Program-made: the position numbers and the translations under genes
Shown: one piece after another, positions 20,640 to 32,814 of the stretch
Layout of the letters: each line of letters begins with the position of its first letter
Numbering within the stretch: the stretch's first letter is position 1
NCBI RefSeq assembly: GCF_014633365.1
Contig: NC_068349.1
Coordinates: 11,210,753-11,274,752 of the forward strand
Direction of reading: 5' to 3'
Length of the DNA stretch: 64,000 nt
Source of the DNA: Diospyros lotus
Taxonomy: Eukaryota; Streptophyta; Magnoliopsida; Ericales; Ebenaceae
Notes under the pieces: model-generated
Databases searched by the model: none
Told to the model about the DNA's origin: nothing
Seen by the model: the letters and a program-made list of their open reading frames with translations, nothing else

Positions 20640-22560
20640 AATAATTGTCGAATGGGGAGATTCTGGTAATGTTGGAACTGATTTCGGTGACCGGAAGGGG
20701 GTGGCGACACCTACAAACATTCTGATGGTCTAGTGAGTAAGAGATTTAATTGGAAGTGTTAATGGGCTTAAAAGAACATATCTTGGCATGTGAGCAAACT
20801 AGCTTATATAAAGGGAAAATGGGGTTCCTTGACATGCAAGTTAGCCTTGGGTGTTGCAGTGGGATGGGACAGAAATATTCGGCGTCGGTGAGACTTTCTG
20901 ACAGAGGTGTGGTGCCAACGGGACTTTCATTAAATGTTATATTGAATGCTGATGGAACTTATAGTGGGTGCATGAGTGTTGCAAGTACATGGGTGATGAT
21001 GATCACTACTGGCAAGTATGAGGCTAAGATTAGATCGGAAGGCCGATAGAGATCTTGGGCCTTTATCGGGTCGGGCCTGATTGGGCTAGTGCGATCCATA
21101 ACCCCCCAGGTCAAATGTTCGCAAGGGAAAGCATTCGAGCTCGAAATGCAAAGATGATGGATGAACTCTTGACGTGTAAGACCGAGATAGTTTGAGACAT
21201 TTGAGATTAAGACTAGACCCTCAGGTCGGATGTTTGCGAGGGTGAGTTTTTGAGCTTGGATTGCCAAGTCGTCATAATAGAGCTCGGGGTGCATTAGCCG
21301 AAGAGATAAAACTTTGTAGTTAGTTAGAGGCCAAGCTCGAAATGTATAACTGAGGTGATTGAGGTCGACACGTCCAAGGTAGCGGGTTTTTTAGGCATTT
21401 ATTAAGCCCGCGTAGAGCCCAATCACTTTTAATGCTCTAACATAGCACATACATTCTCGAGATTCGAGGCGTTAGGCCTAGGGGACAAGGTGGCGTGTTG
21501 CAGGCATTGTTGTTAAAATCCCGATTTTATGCGTACGATTTTACGATTCGAAGACCCCCAAACGATTCAAATCCCATGTAAAATCCAATTTGGGATAAAA
21601 TCCTATAAAATCTCGATTTTACATGTACGATTTTACGATTTTACGCTTCAAAGATCCCCAAACGATTTTACGATTTAAAGACCTCAATTGATTTAAGTTG
21701 TAATTTAGAGGATGCTTCCAACGTCTCAATGTCACATAGCATCTGACATTGGAACTTATGCAATGAATTGTTATATTTTGCCTCTAAATTGGAACTTGAT
21801 TTAACATTGATTGCATAAGTTCCAATGTCACATAACATCTAACATTAATTGCATAAGTTCCAATTTACTTGATTTAAATTATAATTTTTACTTGATTTAA
21901 CATTGATTACATAAGTAAATCAAGACAAACAAGTAATTAATTAATGGACCACCCAACTCCAAATCGGGATATTACTTGATTTAATCAATGTTAAATCAAG
22001 AAAAAATTACAATCTAAATCTAATGGAAGACGTTGGAAGCATCCTCTAAAGAATTATAAGTTATATTTTACCTCTAAATTACCTATATTTTGCCTTTAAA
22101 TTGCCTATACCAACCTGCTAGTTTTTGAGCTATATTTTGGAAATATCATCTTTTGAATTATAATAAGGAATAATTAGGCTATTAAATGATATTAATTCAT
22201 TTTCCACAAAATTATGTTATTATAAACATATATTTACAAAAATTAAAGGGTATTTTTAATTATCTCTAAAATCTTACGATTTTACGATACGATTTTATGG
22301 ACCCTTTGTCGATCCCACTTAAAATCCCGATTTTAACAACCTTGGTTGCAGGTGAAGAGACGTCCTTCCGCCTTCAGTGAGCGATAGGTGGCATGATCCC
22401 AATGTTTGTTACGTAACGAATGAACTCCGACTGTTGGATGTGTCATTCGGTACCTATAAAGGCTTCCTTCTCACTTCACATCCCAACTTTTGTGTTTGTT
22501 TCCATTTTCGAACTCCTACTTCTTTATATGTAAACACCCCCGCTCAGATATCCCAACCAC
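20640..22560 (+). mobile_element. Possible LTR of a gypsy-type retrotransposon, split by a MITE
   Basis: Removing the 840-bp MITE at 21505-22344 rejoins a stretch with features seen in long LTRs: a GC-richer body ('tcggtgaccggaaggggg', then 'tgatggtctagtgagtaag'), a TATA-like 'cctataaagg' at about 22453-22462, and a following pyrimidine-rich leader. There is no coding capacity. Neither end could be fixed and no second copy was found, so this is a weak call. Confidence 0.3.
21497..22352. mobile_element. hAT-type MITE, 840 bp, with exact 8-bp target duplication
   Basis: The element spans 21505-22344. It is flanked by the perfect repeat GTTGCAGG at 21497-21504 and 22345-22352. The left end CATTGTTGTTAAAATC and the reversed right end CAAGGTTGTTAAAATC differ at two or three positions near the tip, and the match continues into a CGATTTTA segment. 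The interior is itself palindromic: 'gaggatgcttccaacgtc' near 21713 returns reversed as 'gacgttggaagcatcctc' near 22030, so the RNA could fold into a long hairpin. There is no open frame of note. The direct repeats 'cgattttacgatt' near both ends look like transposase-binding subterminal motifs. Confidence 0.85.
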
Positions 22561-23049
22561 CAGGACTACCAGAACGGGAGTGCTTACGAAAGGGAAAAGA
22601 ATGAATCACAAGATGGGGAATTACCCTAGCATGCATACACGAGAAATGAAACAGCGAAAGCAAAACTATATACATTCACGCACACGAGTACCCCGCTGGA
22701 ACAGTGGTCACATAGCATATAAATACATACAGACACATGTGCCAACATATAGAAAATACAAGGAACGACCCGGCACAATCAAAAATAAAGGGACCAAAAT
22801 CTCATCAAAACATCAAAGACAACAGGAGAAAGCTGACTATACACCATACCGACACGGCTGCTAGGTACTGCGATTCTCGCCCTCGACTTTAGCTTTGCTC
22901 TTACCTGGAATGATGGAAAGCAAAGTGAGTCGCAAGACTCAGCAAGTTTATAAGAAAGGAAAGGCTATAAGTTAAATAGATCAAGTGAACTCCCAGACAT
23001 ATTTTTATGATATGAATATTTTTATTAATCTCTTGCAATGTAAGAGATA

Positions 23050-24246
23050 TGTTTTGATAATAACAAAATTATTTTTATGATAGAGATATATTTTACCAAC
23101 TCATTATGCTAAAAACTCACTTTGCTGAAAAAATGCGCATGCTAAAATGACTAAGTATCTTAGGTCGATCAAAGTTGACTAGAATGTTGGTCTCCAATCT
23201 TAAATCGACTGAAGTTGTTTTTCGGTCAATTGAAGTTAACCAAAATGTTTGGCCTCTATCTTAAGTTGACCGATCCTTCAACCGAAATTATGAATAAGGT
23301 TACTGGATAATTTCAATCGATCGAAATTGTGCATTCAGTGGCCCGAAGTTCAATGGTCATTTTTGTTTTGTTATTGTTTTTGCATCATGTTTTGTTGCAT
23401 GCCCATTAATAGTTTCTTATATATGCTAACACCTTGTTCCTTATTTTATGGCTTACTTTTCTCATACAAAAAGTATATTTGAATTAAAGGTAAGTTATCT
23501 TTAGATATGTCTCTTTGTTTTAATCATTTTCTCTCAAGGTGCTTATGTTTGAATTTTCATATCCTGATAAATGTATTTTATTTATGCAAAAATATTATTT
23601 ATTTCTCATTAAAGATGGACTATTAGTTGACATGTTTCCTTGTTTTGTTCCTTATTATTTGTAAACAACTTAAATATTTTGTGAATTTCAAACTTCATAT
23701 TGATCATCTTTGTAACAACTAGTTTCTTGAAAGTTGTCTATATAAAGCATAAATTCAAAGGCTTCAACGTGTGATTGAAATACAATAAAAAGAACAAACT
23801 ATTAAGAGAACATTCAAACAAAAGCGAAAAGATTCAAAGTGCTAGAAGTGTGTTGGTTGGTAGAATTCTCAATCGTTAGTGACTTGTTTAATATTGTCTT
23901 TGATTATAAGTTTGTTATTTTACTCACTTAGTGTGTGAGGGAATTGTATTCACTAATAGTGTGCTAGTGGTTCTTGCTTAGGTAAAAGATTATATGTTAG
24001 TTATAGTTTCAGTTAAAAGATAGTGTTGTTGATTCTAGTTCCAATTAAAAACTAGTGTTAATTTTTCTTAGTGAAATCTCAAATTAAGACTTAGAGTCTC
24101 AATCTAAGTCTTAAGAAATATGAGTAGCCTCTTTAAAATTGAATTTCTATAAGTATTTTTTTACTCTTTGTGATTGTTTGATTTTAGTGTGCTTATTTAT
24201 ATTACAATCACCATATATTAATATTACAAATTCAAAAAATTTCAAC
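23050..24246 (+). repeat. LTR of a copia-type (SIRE-like) retrotransposon, truncated element
   Basis: It starts TGTTTTGATAATAACAAA, a typical start of long plant copia LTRs, and ends near 'aaatttcaaca'. Directly after the end comes 'agagctaaaatt', which looks like a damaged primer-binding region (families have TATCAGAGC). Within are 'tcgatcgaaattg' and 'tcggtcaattgaag' type repeats (23160-23350) and 'gtctatataaagc' near 23738, a TATA-like site. Soon after the LTR is the phrase 'cctcaattcacctccc', common in the leader of such elements. No coding part follows, so the rest is lost. Confidence 0.45.
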
Positions 24247-24324
24247 AAGAGCTAAAATTAATATTTTTAAAAAAAAAAAAAACCTCAATTCACCTCCCTT
24301 TCCAATATTTTTCTAAACAATACG

Positions 24325-24515
24325 GGTTGATGGGGGGTTCAGTTAGGTGGTTTGGTTATTTTTATCCAAATAATCGAATCGAACCAAGTAATCAATTTTT
24401 TGTTAAATGGGCAATCGAAACCGAATTAACCATCAAAATTAATCAAACTGGACGGACCAAACCAATTGATTCAATTAAATTGACTGACCCAATTTTTTGC
24501 ACACTCCTGCCTCGT
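24325..24515. mobile_element. hAT-like MITE fragment
   Basis: The right end, reversed, is CAGGAGTGTGCAAAAAATTG, close to the YAGGGGTGTGCAAA terminus of a common plant hAT group. The interior is rich in AACCGAA/TTCGGTT-like words in both directions (aatcgaatcgaaccaag, gaaaccgaattaacc). The left terminus is not recognisable, so the copy seems truncated. No target duplication was found. Confidence 0.45.
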
Positions 24516-25143
24516 AATGCCCATTACATTCATGAAATGGCGGAAAGGAGGTTAATAGCAGGAATGCCGGATCATCGTGTGCTAAACATTTCAAGGGGCC
24601 TACATGTCGACAGAAATCCATCTTTCTCCTACGTTTTAATTGGCTCATAATTGAGTGGCTAATATGGCTCTGACCCCTTAGTACGTGTCAATGTATAAGC
24701 CATGCCAGCCAATTCCTAACCTGAGCAGCACATTCTTACCAACTTACCATCGCTATTTGAGGAAAGACATTGAGAAAGTGAGAGTTCTTTCATTTTATTA
24801 TGATGGGATTGGCTTTTTTAATAAAATTGTATAATTAATATTATACTTAAATGTTTTTTAATAAGTATTTTATGGGTTTTTTTTTTTACATCTTTTTTTG
24901 GTTAGATTCACGATTTATTTTACTCTCTCTTCACATAGTGAGATAAAAATAAGATTTAAAAAAGTTATGTCAAAAGTATTATTGAAGGTGATAATAACAT
25001 TTTTATAAGTCCAAAGTTTTGTTAATAATTCTTTTTTTAAAAATAAAATAAGTGTGTTAAATAAGGCTAGTTAAAGTAGACTTTTTTAATTGTTTAAAAC
25101 CATCCTTTGCCACGTACAGAGTTTGCTCCACTTACAGGTGAAG

Positions 25144-25151
25144 TATAAGAA
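25144..25151 (+). promoter_or_regulatory. Possible TATA box of the ERF gene
   Basis: 'gtataaga' lies about 65-70 bp upstream of the ATG at 25215, a usual distance for a short plant leader. The sequence between has no upstream ATG except the one directly before the start region at 25200 (tgaagctcc context, out of frame), so initiation at 25215 is plausible. No other motif was settled. Confidence 0.3.
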
Positions 25152-25214
25152 GCCAGCTCGGTATCTGAAGACGTGGTTCACGCAGTCTCCTCTGCCCCAT
25201 GAAGCTCCATCACC

Positions 25215-25952
25215 ATGGAGGTAACTTTTCTTACAGAACGTGAGAATCAAACCACCTGGTCCACTTCTTCTTCCATCGCCGCCACCGCTTCCTCATCTCC
25301 TCCACGTACTCCGGCCAAAACCGTGAAAGAGAGACGCTGCAAGAGAGGTCATGAAGCCAAATTTGGTTCGGATGATATTGGAAGGAAGGGTTCTAAGAGC
25401 AGTGACGATGGGAAACACCGTATTTATCATGGTGTTCGGATGCGCCATTGGGGAAAATGGGTTTCTGAGATAAGGGAGCCTCGGAAGAAGTCAAGAATTT
25501 GGCTCGGGACCTTCGAGATGCCGGAAATGGCGGCTCGAGCCCACGACGTAGCTGCCATTGCGATCAAAGGCGGCTCTGCTCAGCTCAACTTCCCGGAGTT
25601 GGCTAATGAACTTCCCCGCCCGGCTTCCAAGTCACCCAAGGACATCCAGGCCGCGGCAGCCCAGGCAGCCGCCCAAGCGCCTCTTGGAATCAACCATGAA
25701 TCTGAGGCAGAGTTGATGGCTTGTTCCCGAACCTCCGACACCAACGTGGCATCCAATGATACTGGAGAGCTGTCAACTTCACATCTGAGCGGCGTTGACG
25801 ATCCGTTCTTCGACCTGCCAGACCTCTTCCTCGGCCTAGGCCATCACATGGACGAGCTTTATAGCGCGCTGCCATGGCAGCTGTTCCAAACGGAGCAGGT
25901 TGAAGATGAATGCTGGGGGGAAGACCCTTTGTTATGGAACCACTGCTGCTAG
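25215..25952 (+). CDS. AP2/ERF transcription factor, DREB subfamily (A-4/group III, TINY-like)
   Basis: 245 residues, one exon, intact. The AP2/ERF domain is at about 71-128: [20 protein letters not shown] then [20 protein letters not shown] and [18 protein letters not shown] proteins bind DRE/CRT sites in the nucleus and control stress and growth genes. Evidence for the DREB side: Val in WVSEIREP and the LPRPASxSPxDIQAAAA block after the domain (about 133-150), usual in group III. Upstream of the domain is a basic cluster ([12 protein letters not shown], about 38-49) that could serve nuclear import. The acidic C-terminus ([12 protein letters not shown], near 196-207; EDPLLWNH near the end, a variant of the LWSY motif) fits an activation region. 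Odd: the family's YRGVR is YHGVR here, and that Arg contacts DNA in known ERF structures. Intronless structure is normal for the family. Confidence 0.9.
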   Translation: MEVTFLTERENQTTWSTSSSIAATASSSPPRTPAKTVKERRCKRGHEAKFGSDDIGRKGSKSSDDGKHRIYHGVRMRHWGKWVSEIREPRKKSRIWLGTFEMPEMAARAHDVAAIAIKGGSAQLNFPELANELPRPASKSPKDIQAAAAQAAAQAPLGINHESEAELMACSRTSDTNVASNDTGELSTSHLSGVDDPFFDLPDLFLGLGHHMDELYSALPWQLFQTEQVEDECWGEDPLLWNHCC

Positions 25953-26178
25953 AGGTGTATCTTGTCCATTTGATGCACGGAATTGGCAGTTTGGCAGTAC
26001 ATTTAGCTGCAGGTCGATCCAAATTCAAGCTCGAAAGGGGAATCAAAGAAGCTTTTTATATCAGATAGTTGAGTTTGGATTTGCATGGCTTAAAACAGTT
26101 TGCTTTCTCTGTGATTTTAACCTCTTATTCATGTTAGAGAAACTGTCGTTCCATGCTTGGATCTGGGTTTTCTCCAAA

Positions 26179-26192
26179 AATAAAAAATAAAA
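26179..26192 (+). terminator. Possible poly(A) signals of the ERF gene
   Basis: Two overlapping AATAAA motifs about 230 bp after the stop codon, in an A-rich run. Plant signals are loose, so this is only suggestive. Confidence 0.3.
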
Positions 26193-28022
26193 AATTGGCA
26201 TAGAGTGTGGGGGAATTTAATGTTTTGTTTAAGTGGGACTTCTATCCATTAAGCTGCAATGTATGAATTTTAATATGGTAAACCTTTTTTGTGGTGACAA
26301 ATATGTGATCAGGATATTTTGAAGAAATTGTCGTCGCATTCATACTTCAAAAAATAATGAGCTATTTGTCTTAAGTAATAGAATGTAAGACTAATCTGTG
26401 TATTTCTCTCTCTCTCTCTCTCTCTCTCTGTTTTTCTCTGTCCCTCCCCTAACCACTTAACAAGTTTCTGTTTAATTTTCCTCTTTCCATAGAGCCCATT
26501 TGACAAATATAATTTAATGAGAAAAAGAAAATTCGAGAAAGAAAAAAAAAAAACCAACATAATATTTCAAAAAAAGGGTAAATTTTCACATGATTGAGAT
26601 GAAATATAATTTGTTGAAATATTTCAAAAAGTCTTCAGTACTCCCTCTACAATTTTCATGATTAAGATGCTTCATCCTGATTGTTCAGAATTTGATTGCT
26701 TGATCAATAATGCAAATTTGACATGAAGCGCTACAAACAACAATATACCATAAATCATGCCCCAGCTGGTGACAGCTTTTGGGAAATGTATTAATGTCAT
26801 ACCACAAGAAAAGTAATAACATGAATTTTAATTCCAACACGTGAAGGGGAAGTTAATTTCATATAAGTTTCAAATTTTTAATCATTTTTATTAGTAGTCA
26901 TTATCTTTTTACATAACGTTATTATTATATCTTCTGCTATGATTAATTAAAAGATATTTTCAGCCTTCTCCCTCTTCTGTAACAAATTTCATATGATGAA
27001 AAAAAAAGTGATGTTGAACAAATAAAATAGTTTGTTGGATAACCTTCAACCTTGTTCTGTTCATTAATGTACTTGAGCTTTTGTTTCTTTTGACTTTTAC
27101 AGGATGACTTGGAAGATCCCTAATGGTTGGCATAAAGTTGACAAGGGCAGAGCCATTGGGACATATGGTAATGGAAGAGGAAGTTTCATGAACAAAAATA
27201 GTGTTTCTTTGCTTCTCTGTCTTTATTTGGCTAGCATGTCAAATATGCTTTTCCACAAACTACTAAAACATAATTGTTTTATGCTTTTGATGCGTCTACA
27301 GATGGCCCCCCTTTCATGTATCCCTGTAATTTCTTTCTTTATATATTCTCATATCAGCATGTTTACAGACAAAAGTAGAATCAAATTATAGAGTACAGAA
27401 GACTTTTGGGACTCCTCCTTCCAGAATAATTAAGAAAATGAATTAATTAATAATGATCGATATTCATGCAAAACAAATTAACAGTAACACTTTTTTTTTA
27501 TTATTAAGTATACATTGATGAGCATGCATCATTTTATACAATAATTTTATATAAAATTTTAATTACTTAATATATCATTTTTAAATTAAAATCACATATG
27601 TTGTTGACTTAATAATAAGAGATTATAATACCCTTTTATATATATAAGATTCATCTTTCTTGAAAGCAAGTTCAAACAATTTTTTTATAAACTTTACTTA
27701 GTGGGTATAATTTGTGGGCTATTCTAACCAAAAAATTAAAAAAAATTGTGAACTATTTATGTTTACACGATAATTTTGGTTACTTAAGTTATACTCAAAA
27801 ACAATGATCATTTTACATGATAGTTTTGTATAAAATTTTAATTACTTAAGACATCTTTTCTAAATTAAAATCATATGAGTTGGTTTAATGGCAAGAGGTG
27901 GTTACGGTGATCACCAATGCAAGCAATTAGGTTCAACATTTTTGAGAGCAAGCTTTCACAAAATTTTTATAAAAAATAATAAATTACATCTAAATCAAAC
28001 TCTTTTGATAATATTGTGCATC

Positions 28023-28053
<31 letters not shown>

Positions 28054-28936
28054 TTTGCCCTGAAAAGCCACAACCATATGAATAAATCATCATTGATTTA
28101 AGCATCTTGGCCAAAGGTATGAGTCAAATATATAATATGCTTATAACTCAACTTTTGGCATTCTAGGCAAGAATTTTGTGCATATAATTTTGTACTATGT
28201 GTGGGCATGACTTGCGCCAATGACACTCTGCCACAAAAATATGCATCTGAGTCCTCATCATGATACATACAGATTAAATATCCTCTCTCTGTTATCTAAA
28301 ATAATAATTTTTGCTTGTCTTGTTTCCCCTCCCTTTTCCCCTCTTTTTCTTTTGCTTTCTTTATTTATCCTTTCCCATTGACACAGATTATTTACAATGT
28401 ATGCATGATCCATGGAATTGATGCATGCATGATCCATGGAATTGCCTCTCCAAGGCACCACTACTCATTATTCAAAAAATAGTAGCAGCATGTATATCTT
28501 AAATGGATCAATCTTTGCTTGGGTATTACTCAATTTTTGTAGAGTTTTTATACCAACAACCTCCATATATTAATCGTGAAAACTTTTGAGAATGGCTTTA
28601 CTTTTGAATAGCTTTCATTTTCATAAAGAAAAGTATTTATTTATTGTTTTCTAAACTGGAGATTTTGGGATAAACTTCTTGCAAAGTAGTCTTGGCATGA
28701 ATGATTAAGAGTTAGTTAACGTGTTTTAGAGTAATGATTTTGATTTAAGGAACAGTGGTTTTTGACTTTCTCATGGTAAGGTTTAGTAGGTCAGAGAGGC
28801 AGATATGATTGGAATAAAGTGTGTGGATCGCATTCTTTAACAATAATATGCTTTTAAACAGAAAGAAGTAATAATCAAACAGATGTGAAAAAGAATAAGC
28901 AAGGCCACGGTAGCACTGCACAAGGGGAAGGGAGGG
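26193..28936. other. AT-rich interval with microsatellites, no gene recognised
   Basis: (TC)n at 26406-26429 and (GA)n at 28031-28052. Two 25-bp near-copies containing 'gcatgatccatggaattg' lie in tandem near 28403-28444. The frame at 27104-27391 begins with NGWHKVDKGRAIGTYGNGRG after an 'acag' acceptor-like site; it could be an exon fragment, but I do not recognise it. The segments 27540-27610 and 27820-27890 share 'ataaaattttaattactta' and related words, a diverged tandem repeat about 290 bp apart. Confidence 0.45.
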
Positions 28937-28979
28937 AAGAAGAAGAAGAAGAAGAAGAAGAAGAAGAAGAAGAAGAAGA
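28937..28979. repeat. (GAA)n microsatellite
   Basis: About 14 uninterrupted GAA units. On the minus strand it reads as a Leu run in an otherwise unsupported open frame. Confidence 0.95.
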
Positions 28980-29821
28980 CAAGAGAAAAGGACAAAGAAA
29001 ATCAAAGTGGGGGAAGAAAACAGAATAAACAAAGCAAAGTAAGCAAAATCAAAGTTAAAAAAAAAGTAGACCATGGTGCATGCAGAAGATGGGCAAAGTA
29101 AATTGAAGCCCCACAACACAAGCCCAAGCTTGGAACACAAGCTACCGTGCATAATATATACCTTTGTGTTCTCCAAGTTTAGGCCCAACATGATGCACGC
29201 CAAACGTAATCTATCATCTTTAAAAATCAAAATATCTGTTTATAGAATTTTTATATAAAGTTCTAAAATTCATTTACTTCCCCAACATATGGGCTTTCGT
29301 GTCCGTTGTTGAATCAATATGGAATTGTTTGTCACTAATTAGAGTTTTTTTTTTTTTTTTTTATGATTCAAGTGTTCGAGATTCACCAGACTAATTTTGA
29401 AGAGAACAACATTCCTCTATGATTCGTCCTCTGGATAAATTCGGATGTAATCATAGTCTATATACATTCGAAGTAAACTTTTGAAAAATAGCTATCCTGC
29501 CCATGGAGTCCACCCTTACATCGTGTGGGTGAGACCCCCGAAGAGGTGACGAGGCACACTGTACCCCTATCTCCACGTGGACGACTTACCTTCTAATCTT
29601 ATTACTATTTTTCAGTTAATCCTGTTTTCTAGTAATAATTCTGCATGCCAAGACACTATAAAAATTCAAACCTCCGATACTATTGTTATTCTTCTTGTGT
29701 TTTACTATTGCGTCATATTTGTGAAAACAATGAGTTCTTTTTTTCAGCAGAGGGTGAATTGTGCATGCATATAATTTAATTTTACATAAATGGCACCATA
29801 TGATGTGATACTAACATCTCA
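28980..29821. other. Interval without recognisable genes
   Basis: Includes a T-run near 29345-29362. A GC-richer phrase at about 29500-29585 ('cccatggagtccaccc', 'cgtgtgggtgagaccc') looks repeat-derived but was not assigned to a family. Confidence 0.4.
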
Positions 29822-30872
29822 TAGAGGCTGAACTCATACTTTTATTTTTATACTTTTACATTTTTCTTGTGTGAATATTCAAAATTTTTATTATTTTAAT
29901 TACACATCTAAACTTATATTTTTGATTCAATTTAATTCTTGACTGTTTTTTATGTGGCATCCAAACTTTTTATTGTTTTGATTATACTACTATACTTGTA
30001 TTTTTTAGTCAATTTTAACACCTGCACTTTGATATATAAAAGAAAAAAAAAGATGAGATAAGTTAACACTTTGGTTCTATGTCTCTCTATCTCTCTTTGT
30101 TTTTTTCAGCTTACTCTCTTTTTTTTCATTTATTTTCTAGAGTATTAAAGTAGTAGCTCTGCTAACCCAAAGTTAGATTTGGTGACCATTGACAATAATG
30201 GAGAATAATCGAATAGATTAACTCATTAGTTGCCATTGTGGGGTAACTGCACAATTGAAGGTGTCTTATACTGAGGCAAATCTTAGAAGGAGGTTCTACG
30301 GATACAAAAATTATAGGATAATTTCAGTTTGTATTATTATTTTCATATTTTATTAAGGTTTTGACTATCATAATTTTGTATACTTTATTTTTATAAATTT
30401 AGGATTTTCTTATTAATAGATTTATAATCTTGCAAAGAATGCAGACAAATGGTGCTTGCAATTTCTTTTAATAGGTTGATGCTCCCTTACCTAATCATGT
30501 CTAAAGAATCATAACACATCTAATAAATAAAATAAGCGAATACGAGAACAAAAAAAAATAGTTGCTAACAGTGTTTTCAACTTGATAAATTAACTAAAGT
30601 TCTTGTCCAAGGTTCTAATTCATCTCACATTACTTTTTTTTTTTTTAAACACGTCAAAATACAATGATTGAATTAACTCGAAAATATATATACATAGATA
30701 TAATTGAAATAATAAAAAATTTAAATTATCACATAAAAAAATATCAAAGTATAAAAGTTAAATTGACTCGAAAATACATGTATAAGGGTTTAATTGAAAT
30801 AATATAAAATTATATGGCTACATAAAAAAAAATATAAAATACATAAACAAAAATATAGATTTGACCTCTCAT
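29822..30872. mobile_element. Long-inverted-repeat element, MULE-like
   Basis: Two AT-rich arms of about 180-220 bp face each other across some 600 bp. Each arm holds two subrepeats of about 95 bp. Left arm: 'tttttattattttaatta' then 'tttttattgttttgatta', each followed by a TATTTTT and a TCAATTT word. Right arm reversed: 'tatattatttcaattaaa' and 'ttttattatttcaattat', with 'gagtcaatttaac' and 'gagttaattcaatc'. Long, internally repeated inverted arms are usual for Mutator-like elements. A 9-bp target duplication was not found and the tips are uncertain. No transposase frame is seen. Confidence 0.45.
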
Positions 30873-32440
30873 GCAAAAGGGTACCTAATTGTATTAAAGT
30901 ATAAGAGTTCATTGTTCTTTTGACGTAATGACACACAAGGGTACGTGGTTATAATAATTTGTCTTAAAATGGGTATTGCAAGAAATGAAACCATAACATA
31001 GTCGTGATATGCACCAATATAAAATGATTTATCTTTTCCTAAAAAATTATTTTAGAAACTTTATTTGAATATTTTGGGAGGGGGTTGGATTTATTTTGTT
31101 TGTCATCTCATTTCCAAAATTTTACATCAACTCTATATGCCATAATTAAAAGGTTAAACGTTCAACACTAATAAAATTAAATGGCAGGCTATAATTAAAA
31201 TAAATTATAATATGTTAGATGATGTTATTGATAAAATTAAAAGTCAAATCTAAACTTTCAAGCTATAGGTCTGGACCACGTTGCAGCTGTTGCAGTTTGC
31301 ACGATGAATTTGGTATTATTATTGGCGTGCAACTCTTGGAGATAGACCTTTGCGTGATCTTTACTGTTGCTTTTCTTGCCACCACGTCCTTTTCTGTCTA
31401 AATGTAATCTCTATATCAAATAATAATAATAATAACTCGGTACATAATACATGTAATATTTTGTGCATTTAAAAAATATTAATATCCATAAGACAAGATC
31501 CTAAATATTTCGAGCTTTATTCGTACAAGACGTACGTAATTAACTACAGTACATGGATTCTAATTCAAGGATATCATATCATCACCAAGGCATGTGCATT
31601 GAGTTGAGATTTCATCTTCATCAATAGATAGGGTAATTGAGGCCCATCACGAGTCCATAAATAAAGCCCATTGACCATTGGGCTTCTTCTCTCTCTCTCT
31701 CTCTCTCTCTCTACAGTAATGTTGGAGGCAATGTTTTCCTTTTTTTTTATAATTAATTTACTTGTTTGAATTTCTCAATTTAAATGGAATGAAATAAAAA
31801 CCTTAAAATGAAATGAACATCTCCTACAGCAATTTCAAACGGCCCAAGAAATTAGTGATGATCCATCCATCATCTCACACCACAATCTTTCCAATCTCTT
31901 ATCTCTTTTCAAAAATGTTTTTCTCCCACGACTCTTTGTTTCCTTCCTAATATGTGGATACACAAGGGTTTGGGATCATTAAATGTTGATGGATGTTTTT
32001 CAGACAATTTATGCATTAAAAATAATTTGCTAATTGCTTTGTGAGTGTGTTTAGAGACAAAAAAATGATAATTACAAAGAATACATTCTTTATTTAATAA
32101 ATTCTAGCATAAACATTAAAGAGATGAACACTATATAAAGAGTTGAAGTTTGAAGAAACAAATATCTAATACATAATTGATGCACTAAAGAGAACTCAAG
32201 AACTTAAAGTTTTAAGTCTGTTTTATTGCTTCACATATTTCAAGATGGAAGAAATAGTACTTATTATTCTTATCCTTCTATTTCTTTGTAAATCCAAGAG
32301 AAGTGATTGTGTATTCTAGTATGACTTTATACCTTATCTATTGTATCTTTTATTCACATTTTCTTGTGAAAGTTAAGCTCTAAGGTTGACATTGAAGAAA
32401 AACCTACTTTTCTTTGTTTTTGTCTATTCAAGTAGTTTAA
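30873..32440. other. AT-rich interval with a CT microsatellite
   Basis: (TC)n at 31687-31712 and a short (AAT)n run near 31420-31434. No coding region or RNA gene recognised. The frame at 31219-31401 is unsupported. Confidence 0.45.
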
Positions 32441-32445
32441 GTGCA

Positions 32446-32705
32446 ACTCCAATGTTGGCATTAAAGAAAAAGCGCAGCTCTAATGTTGGCACTAGCTTCA
32501 ATGTCAGTACTAAAGTCAAAACCCCATTTTAATGTTGGCACCAAAGTTAAAGCCTAACTTTAATGTTGGTATCGAAGATAAAACATAACTTCGATGTTAA
32601 CATTAAAAACAAAACCCAACTCTAATACTGGCATCGAGGCCAATAACCAACTCCAATGCTAATGTAAAATACAATGAACAACTCCGACATTGACACTAGA
32701 CAAGG
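32446..32705. repeat. Decayed minisatellite 1 (unit about 35-45 bp)
   Basis: At least seven diverged units built on 'aactccaatgttggcat' followed by 'taaagaaaaagc'-like spacers: 32448, 32487, 32540, 32580, 32615, 32650, 32680 (approximate). Unit length drifts because of small indels. A different tandem array follows after about 110 bp. Confidence 0.65.
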
Positions 32706-32814
32706 TTAATAATAAACTTAAACATTAAAGTACATTTTCGGATTAGCTTAATTGTAAGCCTAATACTAAGGTAAGCTTGGTTCCAGAGCTAGCACCTAAG
32801 TGAGTCACATTCTC

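Noticed and set aside
27104..27391. Possible exon starting after 'tttacag'
   Set aside because: Only about 30 residues look coding and I do not recognise them. No partner exon is seen, so it is only mentioned in the interval note.
28745..29230. 161-residue minus-strand frame
   Set aside because: Its core is a Leu run encoded by the (GAA)n microsatellite, and the rest is low-complexity hydrophobic text.
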